DNA of 15,748 bases, taken from positions 1 to 15,748 of the forward strand of contig DASUDX010000006.1 of NCBI GenBank assembly GCA_036275365.1. The letters run 5' to 3'. Under the pieces are notes generated by a model. It saw only the letters and a list, made by a program, of their open reading frames with translations. It was not told the origin of the DNA and made no database searches. Origin of the DNA: DASUDX01 sp036275365 (lineage in GTDB: Bacteria; Pseudomonadota; Gammaproteobacteria; Nevskiales; Nevskiaceae). Shown in pieces: positions 6,351-13,925 of this stretch. The position numbers and the translations under genes are program-made. The stretch's first letter is position 1; every line of letters begins with the position of its first letter.

Positions 6351-6375
6351 GCCCGGCCGGCCAGGCCGGCCGGGC
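6351..6375. terminator. Perfect 25-base palindrome between convergent genes, probable bidirectional terminator hairpin
   Basis: A 12-bp arm beginning GCCCGGCCGGCC, one central A, and its exact complement form a continuous GC stem. It lies in the 81-base gap between the ends of the DUF6746-like gene (+) and the MAPEG gene (-). Neither side has a proper T-run, so it is not a textbook intrinsic terminator. Its position and stability make bidirectional attenuation the simplest reading. Confidence 0.55.
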
Positions 6376-6392
6376 GGGAGGGCCTGAACCGC

Positions 6393-6821
6393 TCAGAACA
6401 CCTGCTGGGCGGCGCGCACGGTCAGGGCGATCAACACCAGGCTCGAGAGGGCGAACAGGGCGAAGCGCGCCACGATCACATTGACCAGGGACTGCCAGAG
6501 GCTGTGCACCACGCGCAGGCCCACATAGGCCCAGGCCAGCGTCTGGCTGAGGGCCGAGCTGTCACCCAGCACGGCGAGGCTGATCGCCACCGCGTAGAAC
6601 AGCGTCGGCGCCTCGAACAGGTGGTTGTAGTTGTCGGCCTTCCAGCGCACCGCGGCCGGCAGCCGCGCCATCAGATCCTTGGGCGGCACCGTGGGGTCGA
6701 GCACCAGGTTCTGCTGCTTCATCGCCGGGATGCGGGTGGCGTACATCCACAGCCACATCACATGGGTCCACAGCACCAGGGCGATCACCGGGGCCAGCAG
6801 GGCAGCGGCAGGCAGGGTCAT
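6393..6821 (-). CDS. MAPEG family membrane protein
   Basis: Integral membrane protein of the MAPEG family (membrane-associated proteins in eicosanoid and glutathione metabolism). Bacterial members are mostly uncharacterised, with some showing glutathione transferase or peroxidase activity. The 142 residues hold about four hydrophobic helices (roughly 5-28, 70-86, 92-108, 116-136). The signature region WKADNYNHLFEAPTLFYAVA (60-79) carries the Asn/His/Glu pattern of the family, and GLRVVHSLWQS (101-111) is the second conserved block. The ATG at 6821 has GGAG 8 bases upstream; longer frames are shadows of the phosphatase gene. It starts 31 bases after the histidine phosphatase stop, so the two likely share a transcript. 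Confidence 0.88.
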   Translation of the reverse strand: MTLPAAALLAPVIALVLWTHVMWLWMYATRIPAMKQQNLVLDPTVPPKDLMARLPAAVRWKADNYNHLFEAPTLFYAVAISLAVLGDSSALSQTLAWAYVGLRVVHSLWQSLVNVIVARFALFALSSLVLIALTVRAAQQVF

Positions 6822-6852
6822 TCGACGCGCTCCATCCAGGGAAAGCCCAAGA

Positions 6853-7356
6853 CTAGCAGCCGGGGCTCGGCTCGCCGTAGCGCAGCAGGGCCCAGCGTGG
6901 CGGGGTGGTGGCGAGATCGACCCAGTAGAGCCGGTCGTAGCAAGCGTCCGGCCACTCGGCCGGCGGCGGCACGCCCAGGGCCTGCAGCAGGGCCGGCACC
7001 GTGTTGCTATGCCCCACCACCAGCACCGGTGACGCCGCGGCCGCCGCGGTGAGCTCGGCGGCGAGCACCGCCGCCGGCGCTGCCGTCGGCTGCACCGCAA
7101 GGCCCCGCTGCAGGGCCAGCGGCAGCGCGGTGTCGCGGGTCCGCCGCCGGTCGCTGCTGATCACCCGGGCCATGCCGGCCCCGGCGAGCGCCTCGGCCAG
7201 GGCCTGGGCACGGCGCTGACCCGCCGCGCTGAGGCCGGGATCGGCGCTGCCATCGGCCGCTTTTTCGGCATGGCGCACCAACCACACGGTCTGGGCACTC
7301 AGCGGGGCGGCCAGTCCCAGCAGCAGGGCGGCGGACAGCAGGCGGCGGTGCGTCAT
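6853..7356 (-). CDS. Exported histidine phosphatase family protein
   Basis: Predicted periplasmic phosphohydrolase of the histidine phosphatase (phosphoglycerate-mutase-like) superfamily. A signal peptide covers residues 1-21 (MTHRRLLSAALLLGLAAPLSA). The catalytic RHAEK motif (28-32) contains the phospho-accepting His29, and the second catalytic histidine is His116 in VVGHSNT. SSDRRRTRDTA (67-77) supplies the conserved phosphate-binding arginine. At 167 residues it is a minimal, SixA-sized domain. The substrate is unknown; small exported members act on phosphate esters or sugar phosphates. It is the first gene of a pair with the MAPEG protein and diverges from the SIMPL-domain gene over 92 bases. 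Confidence 0.9.
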   Translation of the reverse strand: MTHRRLLSAALLLGLAAPLSAQTVWLVRHAEKAADGSADPGLSAAGQRRAQALAEALAGAGMARVISSDRRRTRDTALPLALQRGLAVQPTAAPAAVLAAELTAAAAASPVLVVGHSNTVPALLQALGVPPPAEWPDACYDRLYWVDLATTPPRWALLRYGEPSPGC

Positions 7357-7448
7357 CGGCAGCGGACGGAGCAGGTCGGAGCCCGGATGCTAGCCGGCCC
7401 GCCAGCGGAGACCGATACTGGTGCCCTGCCCCTCTGCCGGACGCCCTC

Positions 7449-8165
7449 ATGGACCCCACCCTGCGCAGCAGCCTCGCTCTCGGCGGCCTCCTGGCCCTGG
7501 GCCTGGCCCTGCTCGGCCAGCAGCTGGCCGAGGCCGCCATCCGCTTCAAGGAATACGAACGGGTGGTGACGGTGAAGGGGCTGTCCGAGCGCGAGGTGCC
7601 GGCGGATGTCGCGGTCTGGCCCATTCTCTACACCCGCGCCGATGCCGATCTCGGCGCGCTCTACCGCCAGCTGGAGGCCGACAGCACGGCGATCCAGACC
7701 TTTCTCGCCGGCCGCGGCTTCGAGCCCGGCGAGATCACCGTGGCGCCGCCGGCGGTCACCGACAAGCTGGCGCAGTCCTATGGCGGCGGCGAGAACATCC
7801 AGCTGCGCTACAGCGCCAGCCAGACCATCACCGTCTACACCGGCAAGATCGAGGCCGTGCGCGGCAGCCAGATCGCGCTGGCCGAACTCGGCAAGCGCGG
7901 CATCGCCTTCGGCGGCAATGACTACCAGGCGCGTGCCGAGTATCTGTTCACCGGCCTGAATGCGCTCAAGCCGCCGATGATCGAAGAGGCCACCCGCCAG
8001 GCGCGCGAGGTGGCGGAGAAGTTCGCCGCCGACTCCAACAGCCGGCTCGGCAAGATCAAGAGCGCCAACCAGGGCCAGTTCACGGTGGCCGACCGCGACA
8101 GCAACACCCCGCACATCAAGAATGTGCGGGTGGTCTCCACCGTCGAGTACTACCTCTCCGACTGA
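7449..8165 (+). CDS. SIMPL domain (DUF541) protein, membrane-anchored or exported
   Basis: A 238-residue protein of the SIMPL/DUF541 family (E. coli YggE relatives), periplasmic or membrane-anchored proteins linked loosely to oxidative stress and outer envelope function. An uncleaved or cleaved N-terminal hydrophobic segment (about residues 8-28, LALGGLLALGLALLGQQLAE) directs it out of the cytoplasm. The domain opens with the typical VVTVKGLSEREVPADVAVWP (39-58) and contains the family blocks SQTITVYTGKIEAV and ALKPPMIEEATRQAREVAEKFA. It ends with VRVVSTVEYYLSD. The ATG at 7449 has CGGA at suitable spacing. Gene order gives no functional hint; it converges on the YqhA-like gene with 27 bases between stops. 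Confidence 0.9.
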   Translation: MDPTLRSSLALGGLLALGLALLGQQLAEAAIRFKEYERVVTVKGLSEREVPADVAVWPILYTRADADLGALYRQLEADSTAIQTFLAGRGFEPGEITVAPPAVTDKLAQSYGGGENIQLRYSASQTITVYTGKIEAVRGSQIALAELGKRGIAFGGNDYQARAEYLFTGLNALKPPMIEEATRQAREVAEKFAADSNSRLGKIKSANQGQFTVADRDSNTPHIKNVRVVSTVEYYLSD

Positions 8166-8192
8166 CCGTCTCGACCAACCCCCGGCCGGCGC

Positions 8193-8795
8193 TCAGTGGC
8201 CGGCGGTCTTGCCCGGCTTGTGGGTGCTGGTGGCGGCGTGCATCAGCTTGTCGGTCCAGGCGATGCCGATGGCCGAGACGATGAAGGCCATATGGATGAT
8301 GGTCTGCCACATCACCCCGTCCGCGGTGATGTTGGTGCACTTCACCCCGGCTGCCACGCTGGAGCACAGCGGATAGGCGTTGATGGTGCCGGCCTCGATG
8401 AAGGTCTTGAGCAGGTGGATGGAGCTGATGCCGATGATGGCCATGGCGAGCTTCACCTTCAGCACCGAGGCGTTCACATGCGAGAGCCACTCGGGCTGAT
8501 CCGGGTGCTTCTCCAGGCGCAGGCGCGAGACGAAGGTCTCGTAGCCACCGACGATCACCATCATCAGCAGGTTGGAGATCATCACCACATCGATCAGCGC
8601 GAGCACGATCAGCATCACCGCCTGCTCGTTGAGTTCGAAGGCGCCGTGGATCAGATGCCAGAGCTCCTTGACGAACAGGATCACATAGACGCCCTGGGCG
8701 ACGATCAGACCCAGATACAGCGGCAGCTGCAGCCAGCGCGAGGAGAAGATCAGGCTGGGCAGCGGACCCAGCTTGGCGTCGGAGGGGGTGGACAT
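8193..8795 (-). CDS. TIGR00645/UPF0114 (YqhA-like) membrane protein
   Basis: A 200-residue inner-membrane protein of the YqhA family, whose function is unknown. Four hydrophobic helices are seen at about 22-43, 58-84, 112-132 and 162-182. Family blocks include FSSRWLQLPLYLGLIVAQG (17-35), LIDVVMISNLLMMVIVGGYE (67-86) and AIIGISSIHLLKTFIEA (119-135). Relative to the E. coli protein the loop between helices 3 and 4 is about 20 residues longer and carries two cysteines (144, 153); predicted topology puts it in the periplasm. I chose the ATG at 8795; a TTG at 8819 would add eight residues, and neither start has a clear ribosome site. It lies downstream of the serine hydrolase on the same strand. 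Confidence 0.9.
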   Translation of the reverse strand: MSTPSDAKLGPLPSLIFSSRWLQLPLYLGLIVAQGVYVILFVKELWHLIHGAFELNEQAVMLIVLALIDVVMISNLLMMVIVGGYETFVSRLRLEKHPDQPEWLSHVNASVLKVKLAMAIIGISSIHLLKTFIEAGTINAYPLCSSVAAGVKCTNITADGVMWQTIIHMAFIVSAIGIAWTDKLMHAATSTHKPGKTAGH

Positions 8796-8831
8796 GGGCA
8801 AGACGAGGGGCGCGAACAAAGGGACGGGAGG

Positions 8832-8847
8832 CCGGCGCAGGCGCCGG
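8832..8847. repeat. 7-bp GC inverted repeat upstream of the YqhA-like gene
   Basis: CCGGCGC-AG-GCGCCGG is a perfect inverted repeat in the 116-base gap between the serine hydrolase stop and the YqhA-like start. In the leftward direction it would form a hairpin followed by a pyrimidine-rich but not T-rich stretch (CTCCCGTCCCTTTG). It could be a weak terminator of the hydrolase transcript or a 5' leader structure. Low weight, since such repeats arise easily in GC-rich DNA. Confidence 0.3.
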
Positions 8848-8911
8848 TCGGGGTGAGGTAAAACAATAACGGCGCTGAGCTAAGTGTTGATGACCGCGCC
8901 GGATTCAAGCC

Positions 8912-10162
8912 TCAGCGGCCGATCTGGCCGATCTCGCCGAGCAGCCGGGCGAGCCGGTACAGCCCGGCCGGGGACATCGACTTGCCGGTGTTGAGCAAGG
9001 CCACCGAGAGATCCCGGCGGGGATCGGCCCAGCACAGGATGTTGATGAAGCCGAGGTGACCGAAGGCGCTGCCGCAGCGCGGTCCGTACAGCCCCACCGG
9101 GTCCTCGCCGAGCATGAAGCCGGCGGAGAAGCGGATCGGCACCAGCAGCATGCCATCGGACTGGATGCGCCCGATCGGCCGCAGGGCATCGGCCACGGTC
9201 TCCGGCTGGAACACCCGCACGCCGTCCAGCTCGCCGCCGTTGAGCAGCATCTGGAAGATCATGCAGGCCTCGTCCGCCGAGGCGTAGAGATTGCCGGCCG
9301 GCACCACCGCCGAGAGGAAGCCATCCTCGTTGGAGACCTCGGTGGCGCGATCGAAGCTCACGCCCAGCGCGTGTTCGGCCAGCCGGGTCAGCGGCCAGAA
9401 CGGGGTGGGTCCGGTGCGGTGGTTGCGCGGCGAGCCGGCTCGCCGCGCCGCCGGCAGGCCATAGCTCAGCGTCTTCAGACCGAGCGGCCGGGCGAGGTAT
9501 TGGTCCAGCGCCTCGCGCAGGCTCAGACCGCTGACCCGCTGCACCACCTCGCCGACGATGAAGCCGGCGGTGATCGCGTGGTAGGCCTGCTTCTCGAATC
9601 GGGGATCCAGCGGCGGGGTGGCGCAGAGCAGGTCCACCACCGCGTCCCAGTGGCGCAGCAGGGTCGGGTCCGGATGGCGCAGCGGCAGCTGGGGAATACC
9701 CGCGCGGTGGGCCATCAGCTGGCGCAGGGTGACCCGGCCCTTGCCGTGGGTGGCGAAGGCCGGCAGGTACTCGGCCACCGGATCGTCCAGCCGCAGCCGG
9801 CCCAGTTCCACCTGCTTGTGCAGCAGCAGGCCGGTGATCGCCTTGGAGGCGGAGAACAGGCACAGCGGCGCATCCACCGGCAGCGGCACCACCGGGCCCT
9901 GCTCGCCCGGCCCATTGCCGGACAGCGCGCCGATGGTGCGCTTGAGCACCCGCTGGCCGCGGTGGCGCAGCGTCAGCGAGATCGCCGGGTGGATCCCCGT
10001 GCGGTAGAGCCGCTCGGTGGCCTGCCAGATGGCCTGGACGCGGGCGGCCGGCAGGCCGACCTCGGCCGGAGCCACTTCCGCGGCGTGGTCGATCTGGATC
10101 AGCGGCTCGAGGCGCGAGGGCACCGGGATCCAGCGGCCAGGCAGCAGGGCGGTCAGCGTCAT
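8912..10162 (-). CDS. SxxK serine hydrolase, beta-lactamase/esterase EstB family
   Basis: A 416-residue member of the class C beta-lactamase-like serine hydrolases, a group dominated by esterases and peptidases rather than true beta-lactamases. The nucleophile motif is SASK (Ser104, Lys107). The second motif tyrosine is probably Tyr194 (YHAITAGFIVGEVVQRVSG). The C-terminal HxG is HLG (369-371) in FGHLGFINILCWADP. GRLRLDDPVAEYLPAF (121-136) and LRQLMAHRAGIP (146-157) are standard blocks. No signal peptide is evident, which argues for a cytoplasmic lipase/esterase role. I chose the ATG at 10162; a TTG at 10171 is possible. It diverges from the acyl-CoA dehydrogenase, a context compatible with lipid or ester breakdown. 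Substrate unknown. Confidence 0.9.
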   Translation of the reverse strand: MTLTALLPGRWIPVPSRLEPLIQIDHAAEVAPAEVGLPAARVQAIWQATERLYRTGIHPAISLTLRHRGQRVLKRTIGALSGNGPGEQGPVVPLPVDAPLCLFSASKAITGLLLHKQVELGRLRLDDPVAEYLPAFATHGKGRVTLRQLMAHRAGIPQLPLRHPDPTLLRHWDAVVDLLCATPPLDPRFEKQAYHAITAGFIVGEVVQRVSGLSLREALDQYLARPLGLKTLSYGLPAARRAGSPRNHRTGPTPFWPLTRLAEHALGVSFDRATEVSNEDGFLSAVVPAGNLYASADEACMIFQMLLNGGELDGVRVFQPETVADALRPIGRIQSDGMLLVPIRFSAGFMLGEDPVGLYGPRCGSAFGHLGFINILCWADPRRDLSVALLNTGKSMSPAGLYRLARLLGEIGQIGR

Positions 10163-10316
10163 CGGGGGCAACCCGCGGGGTTTGTCATCGAAGCGTAATG
10201 ATGCCTGCAGCGCGCCGGAGTGGCCGCGGGGGCCGCTGCCGCCGGGCGGCCCGGCAAAGCCCGGGGGCGGGACGAATCGTCGTACCCTGCGCAGACCCCC
10301 TGCCCGGTCCGAGCCG

Positions 10317-12119
10317 ATGAGCGCCTTCGCCTTCCGTCGTCGTGAACTCGATTTCCAGCTCCACGAGCTGCTGGCGGTATCGCGCTTCTGCGCCCACCCG
10401 CGCTATGCGATGCACGACCGCGCCACCTTCGATGCCAGCTTCGATGCCGCCGAGACGCTCGCCGCCGAGACCTTTGCCAACCATGTGGCGCGGGCGGATG
10501 CCGAAGAGCCGCGGATCGTCGAGGGCAAGGTCAGGCTGATCCCGGAGGTGAAGGCCGCCATCGACGCCTACATCCAGGCCGGCTTCATGGGCAGCGCCTT
10601 CGACCTCGACGAGGGCGGCTCGCAGCTGCCCTATACCGTCAGCCAGGGTCTGGCCTGGATCTTCACCGCCGCCAATGTCGGCACGGTCGCCTACCCCTTC
10701 CTGACCATGGCGGCGGCCAATCTGCTGCGCGCCCATGGCAGCCCGGCGCAGAAGCAGCGCTTCCTGCCGGCGATGATCGCTGGCCGCTGGTTCGGCACCA
10801 TGTGCCTGAGCGAGCCGCACGCCGGCTCCTCGCTGGGCGATCTGCGCTGCCGGGCCGAGCCCACCGGCGAGGGCGACTACCGCCTCAGCGGCAGCAAGAT
10901 GTGGATTTCCGCCGGCGAGCACGAGCTGTCGGAGAACATCATCCACTTCGTGCTGGCGCGCATCAGCGGCGCGCCCGCCGGCACCCGCGGCATCAGTCTG
11001 TTCCTGGTGCCGCGCTACCGGCTGGATGCGCAGGGCCAGCCCGGGGTCCACAACGACATCGCCCTGGCCGGCCTCAACCACAAGATGGGCTATCGCGGCA
11101 CCACCAACTGCCTGCTCAACTTCGGCGAGCGCGGTGACTGCCGCGGCGAGCTGGTGGGCGCGCCGGGCCAGGGTCTGGCCTGCATGTTCCACATGATGAA
11201 CGAGGCCCGCATCGGCGTCGGGCTGAATGCCGCGGTGCTCGCCCACACCGGCTATCTGCACTCGCTGGACTACGCCCGCCAGCGGCCGCAGGGCCGTCGG
11301 CCCGGCGAGCGGGATCCGGCCAGCCCGCCGGTGATGATCAGCGAGCACGCCGATGTGCGCCGCATGCTGCTGCAGCAGAAGGCGCTCAGCGAGGGCGCCC
11401 TGGCGCTGTGCCTGTATGGCGCGAGCCTGGTCGACGAGCAGGCGATCAGCCGCGAGCCCGCCGAGCGCGAGGCCCTGGGCCAGGAGCTCGAGATCCTCAC
11501 CCCGATGATCAAGGCCTGGTCCTCCCACTACGGGCTGGAAGCCAACTACTGGGGCCTGCAGACGCTCGGCGGCTACGGCTACACCCGCGACTACCCGCTG
11601 GAGCGGATTTACCGCGACAACCGGCTCAACCCGATCCACGAGGGCACCAACGGCATCCAGGCCCTGGATCTGCTCGGCCGCAAGGTGGTGGCCGGCCAGG
11701 GCGCGGCCTTCCGCCGGCTGATGGCGCGCATCGAGGCGAGCCGCGCCGAGGCCGGCGGCGAGCCCCTGCTCGCCGAGCTGGTCGACGCCCTCGGCCAGGC
11801 CCAGCAGCGGGTGATCCGTACCACCCTGAGCCTGGGCAGCGTGCTCGCCCGTGGCGAGGTCGAGCGCGGTCTGGCCAATGCCTGGGTCTATCTGCAGATG
11901 CTGGGCACCCTCACCGTCGCCTGGATGTGGCTGCGCCAGGCCCGTTGCGCGCAGGCCGGGCTCGCCGGCGGGGCCACGGCGGATGCTGACTACTACCAGG
12001 GCAAGCTGCTGGCGGCCCGCTTCTTCTACCGCTGGGAACTGCCGCAGATCGAGCGCCAGGCCGCGCTGCTCGACTCGCTCGACGACACCGTGCTCCACTG
12101 CCGCAGCACCCAGCTCTGA
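10317..12119 (+). CDS. Acyl-CoA dehydrogenase, DmdC-like with extended C-terminal domain
   Basis: FAD-dependent enzyme that oxidises an acyl-CoA to the trans-2-enoyl-CoA, passing electrons to ETF. The 600-residue length is that of the long acyl-CoA dehydrogenase group that includes DmdC, with an added C-terminal helical domain from about residue 465. Visible blocks are the FAD/substrate loop TMCLSEPHAGSSLGDL (161-176), KMWISAGEHE (194-203), LNHKMGYRGTTN (253-264), FHMMNEARIGVG (291-302) and LGGYGYTRDYPLERIYRDNR (417-436). The catalytic base is probably Glu442 in HEGTNGIQALDLLGRK. I chose the ATG at 10317 because similarity begins there. The GST gene follows after 12 bases, suggesting one operon. 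DmdC-type activity on methylmercaptopropionyl-CoA cannot be told from a general fatty acyl substrate. Confidence 0.94.
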   Translation: MSAFAFRRRELDFQLHELLAVSRFCAHPRYAMHDRATFDASFDAAETLAAETFANHVARADAEEPRIVEGKVRLIPEVKAAIDAYIQAGFMGSAFDLDEGGSQLPYTVSQGLAWIFTAANVGTVAYPFLTMAAANLLRAHGSPAQKQRFLPAMIAGRWFGTMCLSEPHAGSSLGDLRCRAEPTGEGDYRLSGSKMWISAGEHELSENIIHFVLARISGAPAGTRGISLFLVPRYRLDAQGQPGVHNDIALAGLNHKMGYRGTTNCLLNFGERGDCRGELVGAPGQGLACMFHMMNEARIGVGLNAAVLAHTGYLHSLDYARQRPQGRRPGERDPASPPVMISEHADVRRMLLQQKALSEGALALCLYGASLVDEQAISREPAEREALGQELEILTPMIKAWSSHYGLEANYWGLQTLGGYGYTRDYPLERIYRDNRLNPIHEGTNGIQALDLLGRKVVAGQGAAFRRLMARIEASRAEAGGEPLLAELVDALGQAQQRVIRTTLSLGSVLARGEVERGLANAWVYLQMLGTLTVAWMWLRQARCAQAGLAGGATADADYYQGKLLAARFFYRWELPQIERQAALLDSLDDTVLHCRSTQL

Positions 12120-12131
12120 GACCTGACCGCC

Positions 12132-12824
12132 ATGGCCGCCTACACCCTCTACACCGCTCCCACCCCCAATGGCCACAAGGTCTCCATCGCGCTGGAGGAG
12201 CTCGGCCTGCCCTATGCGGTGCGGGCGATCGACCTCACCCGCGGCGAGCAGAAGCAGCCGGACTATCTGCGGCTCAACCCCAACGGACGCATCCCCACCC
12301 TGGTCGACCACGAGGCCGGAGATTTCGCCATCTTCGAGTCCGGCGCCATCCTGCTCTACCTCGCCGACAAGACCGGCCAGCTGATCCCGGCCGATGCGCA
12401 GGGCCGCTCGCGGGTGGTGCAGTGGCTGATGTTCCAGATGGGGGGCGTGGGCCCGATGATGGGCCAGGCCAATGTGTTCTTCCGCTACTTCCCGGAAAAG
12501 ATTCCGGCGGCGATCGAGCGCTATCAGAACGAAAGCCGGCGCCTGTTCGAGGTGCTCGACCGCCGCCTCGGCGAGGCCGAGTGGCTGGCGGGCACCTACT
12601 CGATCGCCGACATCGCGCACTGGGCCTGGGTGCGCACCCATCGCTGGTCCGGAGTGAGCCTCGAGGGCCTGAGCCATCTGCAGCGCTGGCTGGAGGCGAT
12701 GGCCGCGCGGCCGGCCTGTCAGCGCGGCATCGAAGTGCCGGTGAAGATGCCGCGCCTGGGCGATGGCAAGAGCGAGGCGGAGAAGGCCTTCATCCAGGGC
12801 GCGCAGACCCTGGTGCAGCGCTGA
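12132..12824 (+). CDS. Glutathione S-transferase, nu-class (YfcG/YghU-like)
   Basis: A 230-residue cytoplasmic glutathione transferase. The N-terminal thioredoxin-like domain has APTPNGHKVSIALEELGLPY (9-28), which carries the Thr/Asn active-site pair of the nu class, and FESGAILLYLADKTGQLIP with the glutathione-binding Glu-Ser. The all-helical C-terminal domain contains QWLMFQMGGVGPMMGQ and the N-capping motif YSIADIAHWAWV. E. coli YfcG, which this resembles closely over its length, acts as a disulfide-bond reductase with two bound glutathiones. The gene follows the acyl-CoA dehydrogenase by 12 bases, so they probably share a message, though a metabolic link is only inferred. It converges on the first diguanylate cyclase with 6 bases between stops. 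Confidence 0.94.
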   Translation: MAAYTLYTAPTPNGHKVSIALEELGLPYAVRAIDLTRGEQKQPDYLRLNPNGRIPTLVDHEAGDFAIFESGAILLYLADKTGQLIPADAQGRSRVVQWLMFQMGGVGPMMGQANVFFRYFPEKIPAAIERYQNESRRLFEVLDRRLGEAEWLAGTYSIADIAHWAWVRTHRWSGVSLEGLSHLQRWLEAMAARPACQRGIEVPVKMPRLGDGKSEAEKAFIQGAQTLVQR

Positions 12825-12830
12825 GGCGGT

Positions 12831-13892
12831 TCAGTGGGCGCGCTCGGCGCGCCGCTGCCGCTTGACCTCGTACATCGCCGCATCGGCCCTTGCCAGCAGG
12901 GCCTCGGCGTCATGCTCGTCCGGTTCGGCCACCACCACGCCGACGCTGGCGCCGCCGTAGTCGATGCACAGCCCCTGGCTGACGAAGCGGCCCACGGTGA
13001 GCTGCTCGAGCCGGCCGCGCAGATTGTCCTCGGCGGCATTGGCTGCCACCACCACGAACTCATCACCGCCGTAGCGGGCGAGGAAATCGCCGCGGCGGAT
13101 GCTGCCGGCCAGGCGGGCCGCCATATGGGCGAGGAAGCGGTCACCGGCCTCGTGCCCGTAGTGGTCGTTGATGGCCTTGAAGCCATCGAGATCGATGAAG
13201 GCGATCTGCACCCGGCTGCCTTCGCGGCGGGTGCGGGCGATCACCCGCTGCAGCTCGATCTGCAGGGCGCGGCGGTTCGGCACACCGGTCAGTGAGTCGG
13301 TGAGGGCGTGGGAGGACAGGCGCTCGTTGTCGTGGCGCAGTGACTCGACGATGCGCTCGCGCTCCACCTGATGGGCGATCAGCCGGGAAAACAGGCCGAG
13401 CACCTTCAGCGTGGACGGCCCCAGCGCCACCGATTCACTGCCCGCTGCACAGAGGGTGCCGTAGAGCGCGCCATCGAGGTTGTGCACCGGCTGGCTGACA
13501 TAGGTGCGGATGCCCAGCGCCTGCGCGGCCTGGGAATCACCCCAGCAGGTGGAGACATTGTCGGTGTAGGGCCGACCTTCGAGCAGGGCCCGCTTGCAGA
13601 GGGTGTCATCCCAGGGCACGGACAGGCCCTCTGGAATCTGCATCTGCCGGCTGTTGCGGGCGAACAGCACCTGCTGCACGCCGCCCGGCTCGTCGATGGT
13701 GGTCAGATAGGTCGATTCCAGTCCGGTCACCAGCTCCAGCAGCTCGAGCAGGGGGCGGGTCAGGCTTTCGAGGGTATCGGCGCCCGAGACCGAATCGGCC
13801 AGGCGCGAGAGCAGGGCTTCCATGTGGCGGGTAGCGGCGTCGCTGGCCACGGATTGAGGCGGGTCAGCGGCCACTGTTCGGCCGGGCCGCAC
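12831..13892 (-). CDS. GAF-GGDEF diguanylate cyclase
   Basis: Cytoplasmic sensor enzyme predicted to make cyclic di-GMP from two GTP. Numbered from the GTG at 13892 (353 aa), a GAF domain spans about 42-175 and includes VPWDDTLCKRALLEGRPY (92-109), DNVSTCWGDS and the conserved YVSQPVH (131-137). A linker helix and the GGDEF domain (about 195-345) follow. The active site is YGGDEF (274-279), and an RxxD product-inhibition site (Arg266-Asp269) sits exactly five residues before it, so the enzyme looks active and feedback-controlled. The start is uncertain: an ATG at 13823 would shorten it by 23 residues and still keep the whole GAF domain; neither start has a strong ribosome site. It lies 33 bases after the next diguanylate cyclase on the same strand. 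Confidence 0.92.
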   Translation of the reverse strand: MRPGRTVAADPPQSVASDAATRHMEALLSRLADSVSGADTLESLTRPLLELLELVTGLESTYLTTIDEPGGVQQVLFARNSRQMQIPEGLSVPWDDTLCKRALLEGRPYTDNVSTCWGDSQAAQALGIRTYVSQPVHNLDGALYGTLCAAGSESVALGPSTLKVLGLFSRLIAHQVERERIVESLRHDNERLSSHALTDSLTGVPNRRALQIELQRVIARTRREGSRVQIAFIDLDGFKAINDHYGHEAGDRFLAHMAARLAGSIRRGDFLARYGGDEFVVVAANAAEDNLRGRLEQLTVGRFVSQGLCIDYGGASVGVVVAEPDEHDAEALLARADAAMYEVKRQRRAERAH

Positions 13893-13925
13893 CGCTCATC
13901 CCGGCGCCGGGGCCGGCCGGGGACG

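Noticed and set aside
8182..8203. CCGGCC...GGCCGG hairpin at the convergent ends of the SIMPL and YqhA-like genes
   Set aside because: Only a 6-bp stem made of self-complementary GGCC units, overlaps the YqhA-like stop codon and has no T-run; easily expected by chance at this GC content.
8880..9863. 327-codon leftward frame overlapping the serine hydrolase
   Set aside because: Out of frame with the SxxK, Tyr and HxG motifs; Arg/Ala/Gly/Pro-rich, with no family features.
8912..10162. Beta-lactamase resistance gene
   Set aside because: The SxxK fold is present, but there is no signal peptide and the protein resembles the esterase-like branch; calling antibiotic resistance is not supported.
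10241..10281. GCCGGG-CGG-CCCGGC and GACGA-A-TCGTC inverted repeats before the acyl-CoA dehydrogenase
   Set aside because: Short arms (5-6 bp) in a GC-rich leader; not distinguishable from background without conservation data.
10185..12677. 830-codon leftward open frame opposite the acyl-CoA dehydrogenase and GST genes
   Set aside because: Very long but an antisense shadow: low-complexity His/Ala/Gly/Glu-rich sequence with no recognisable domain, while the plus strand encodes two well conserved enzymes.
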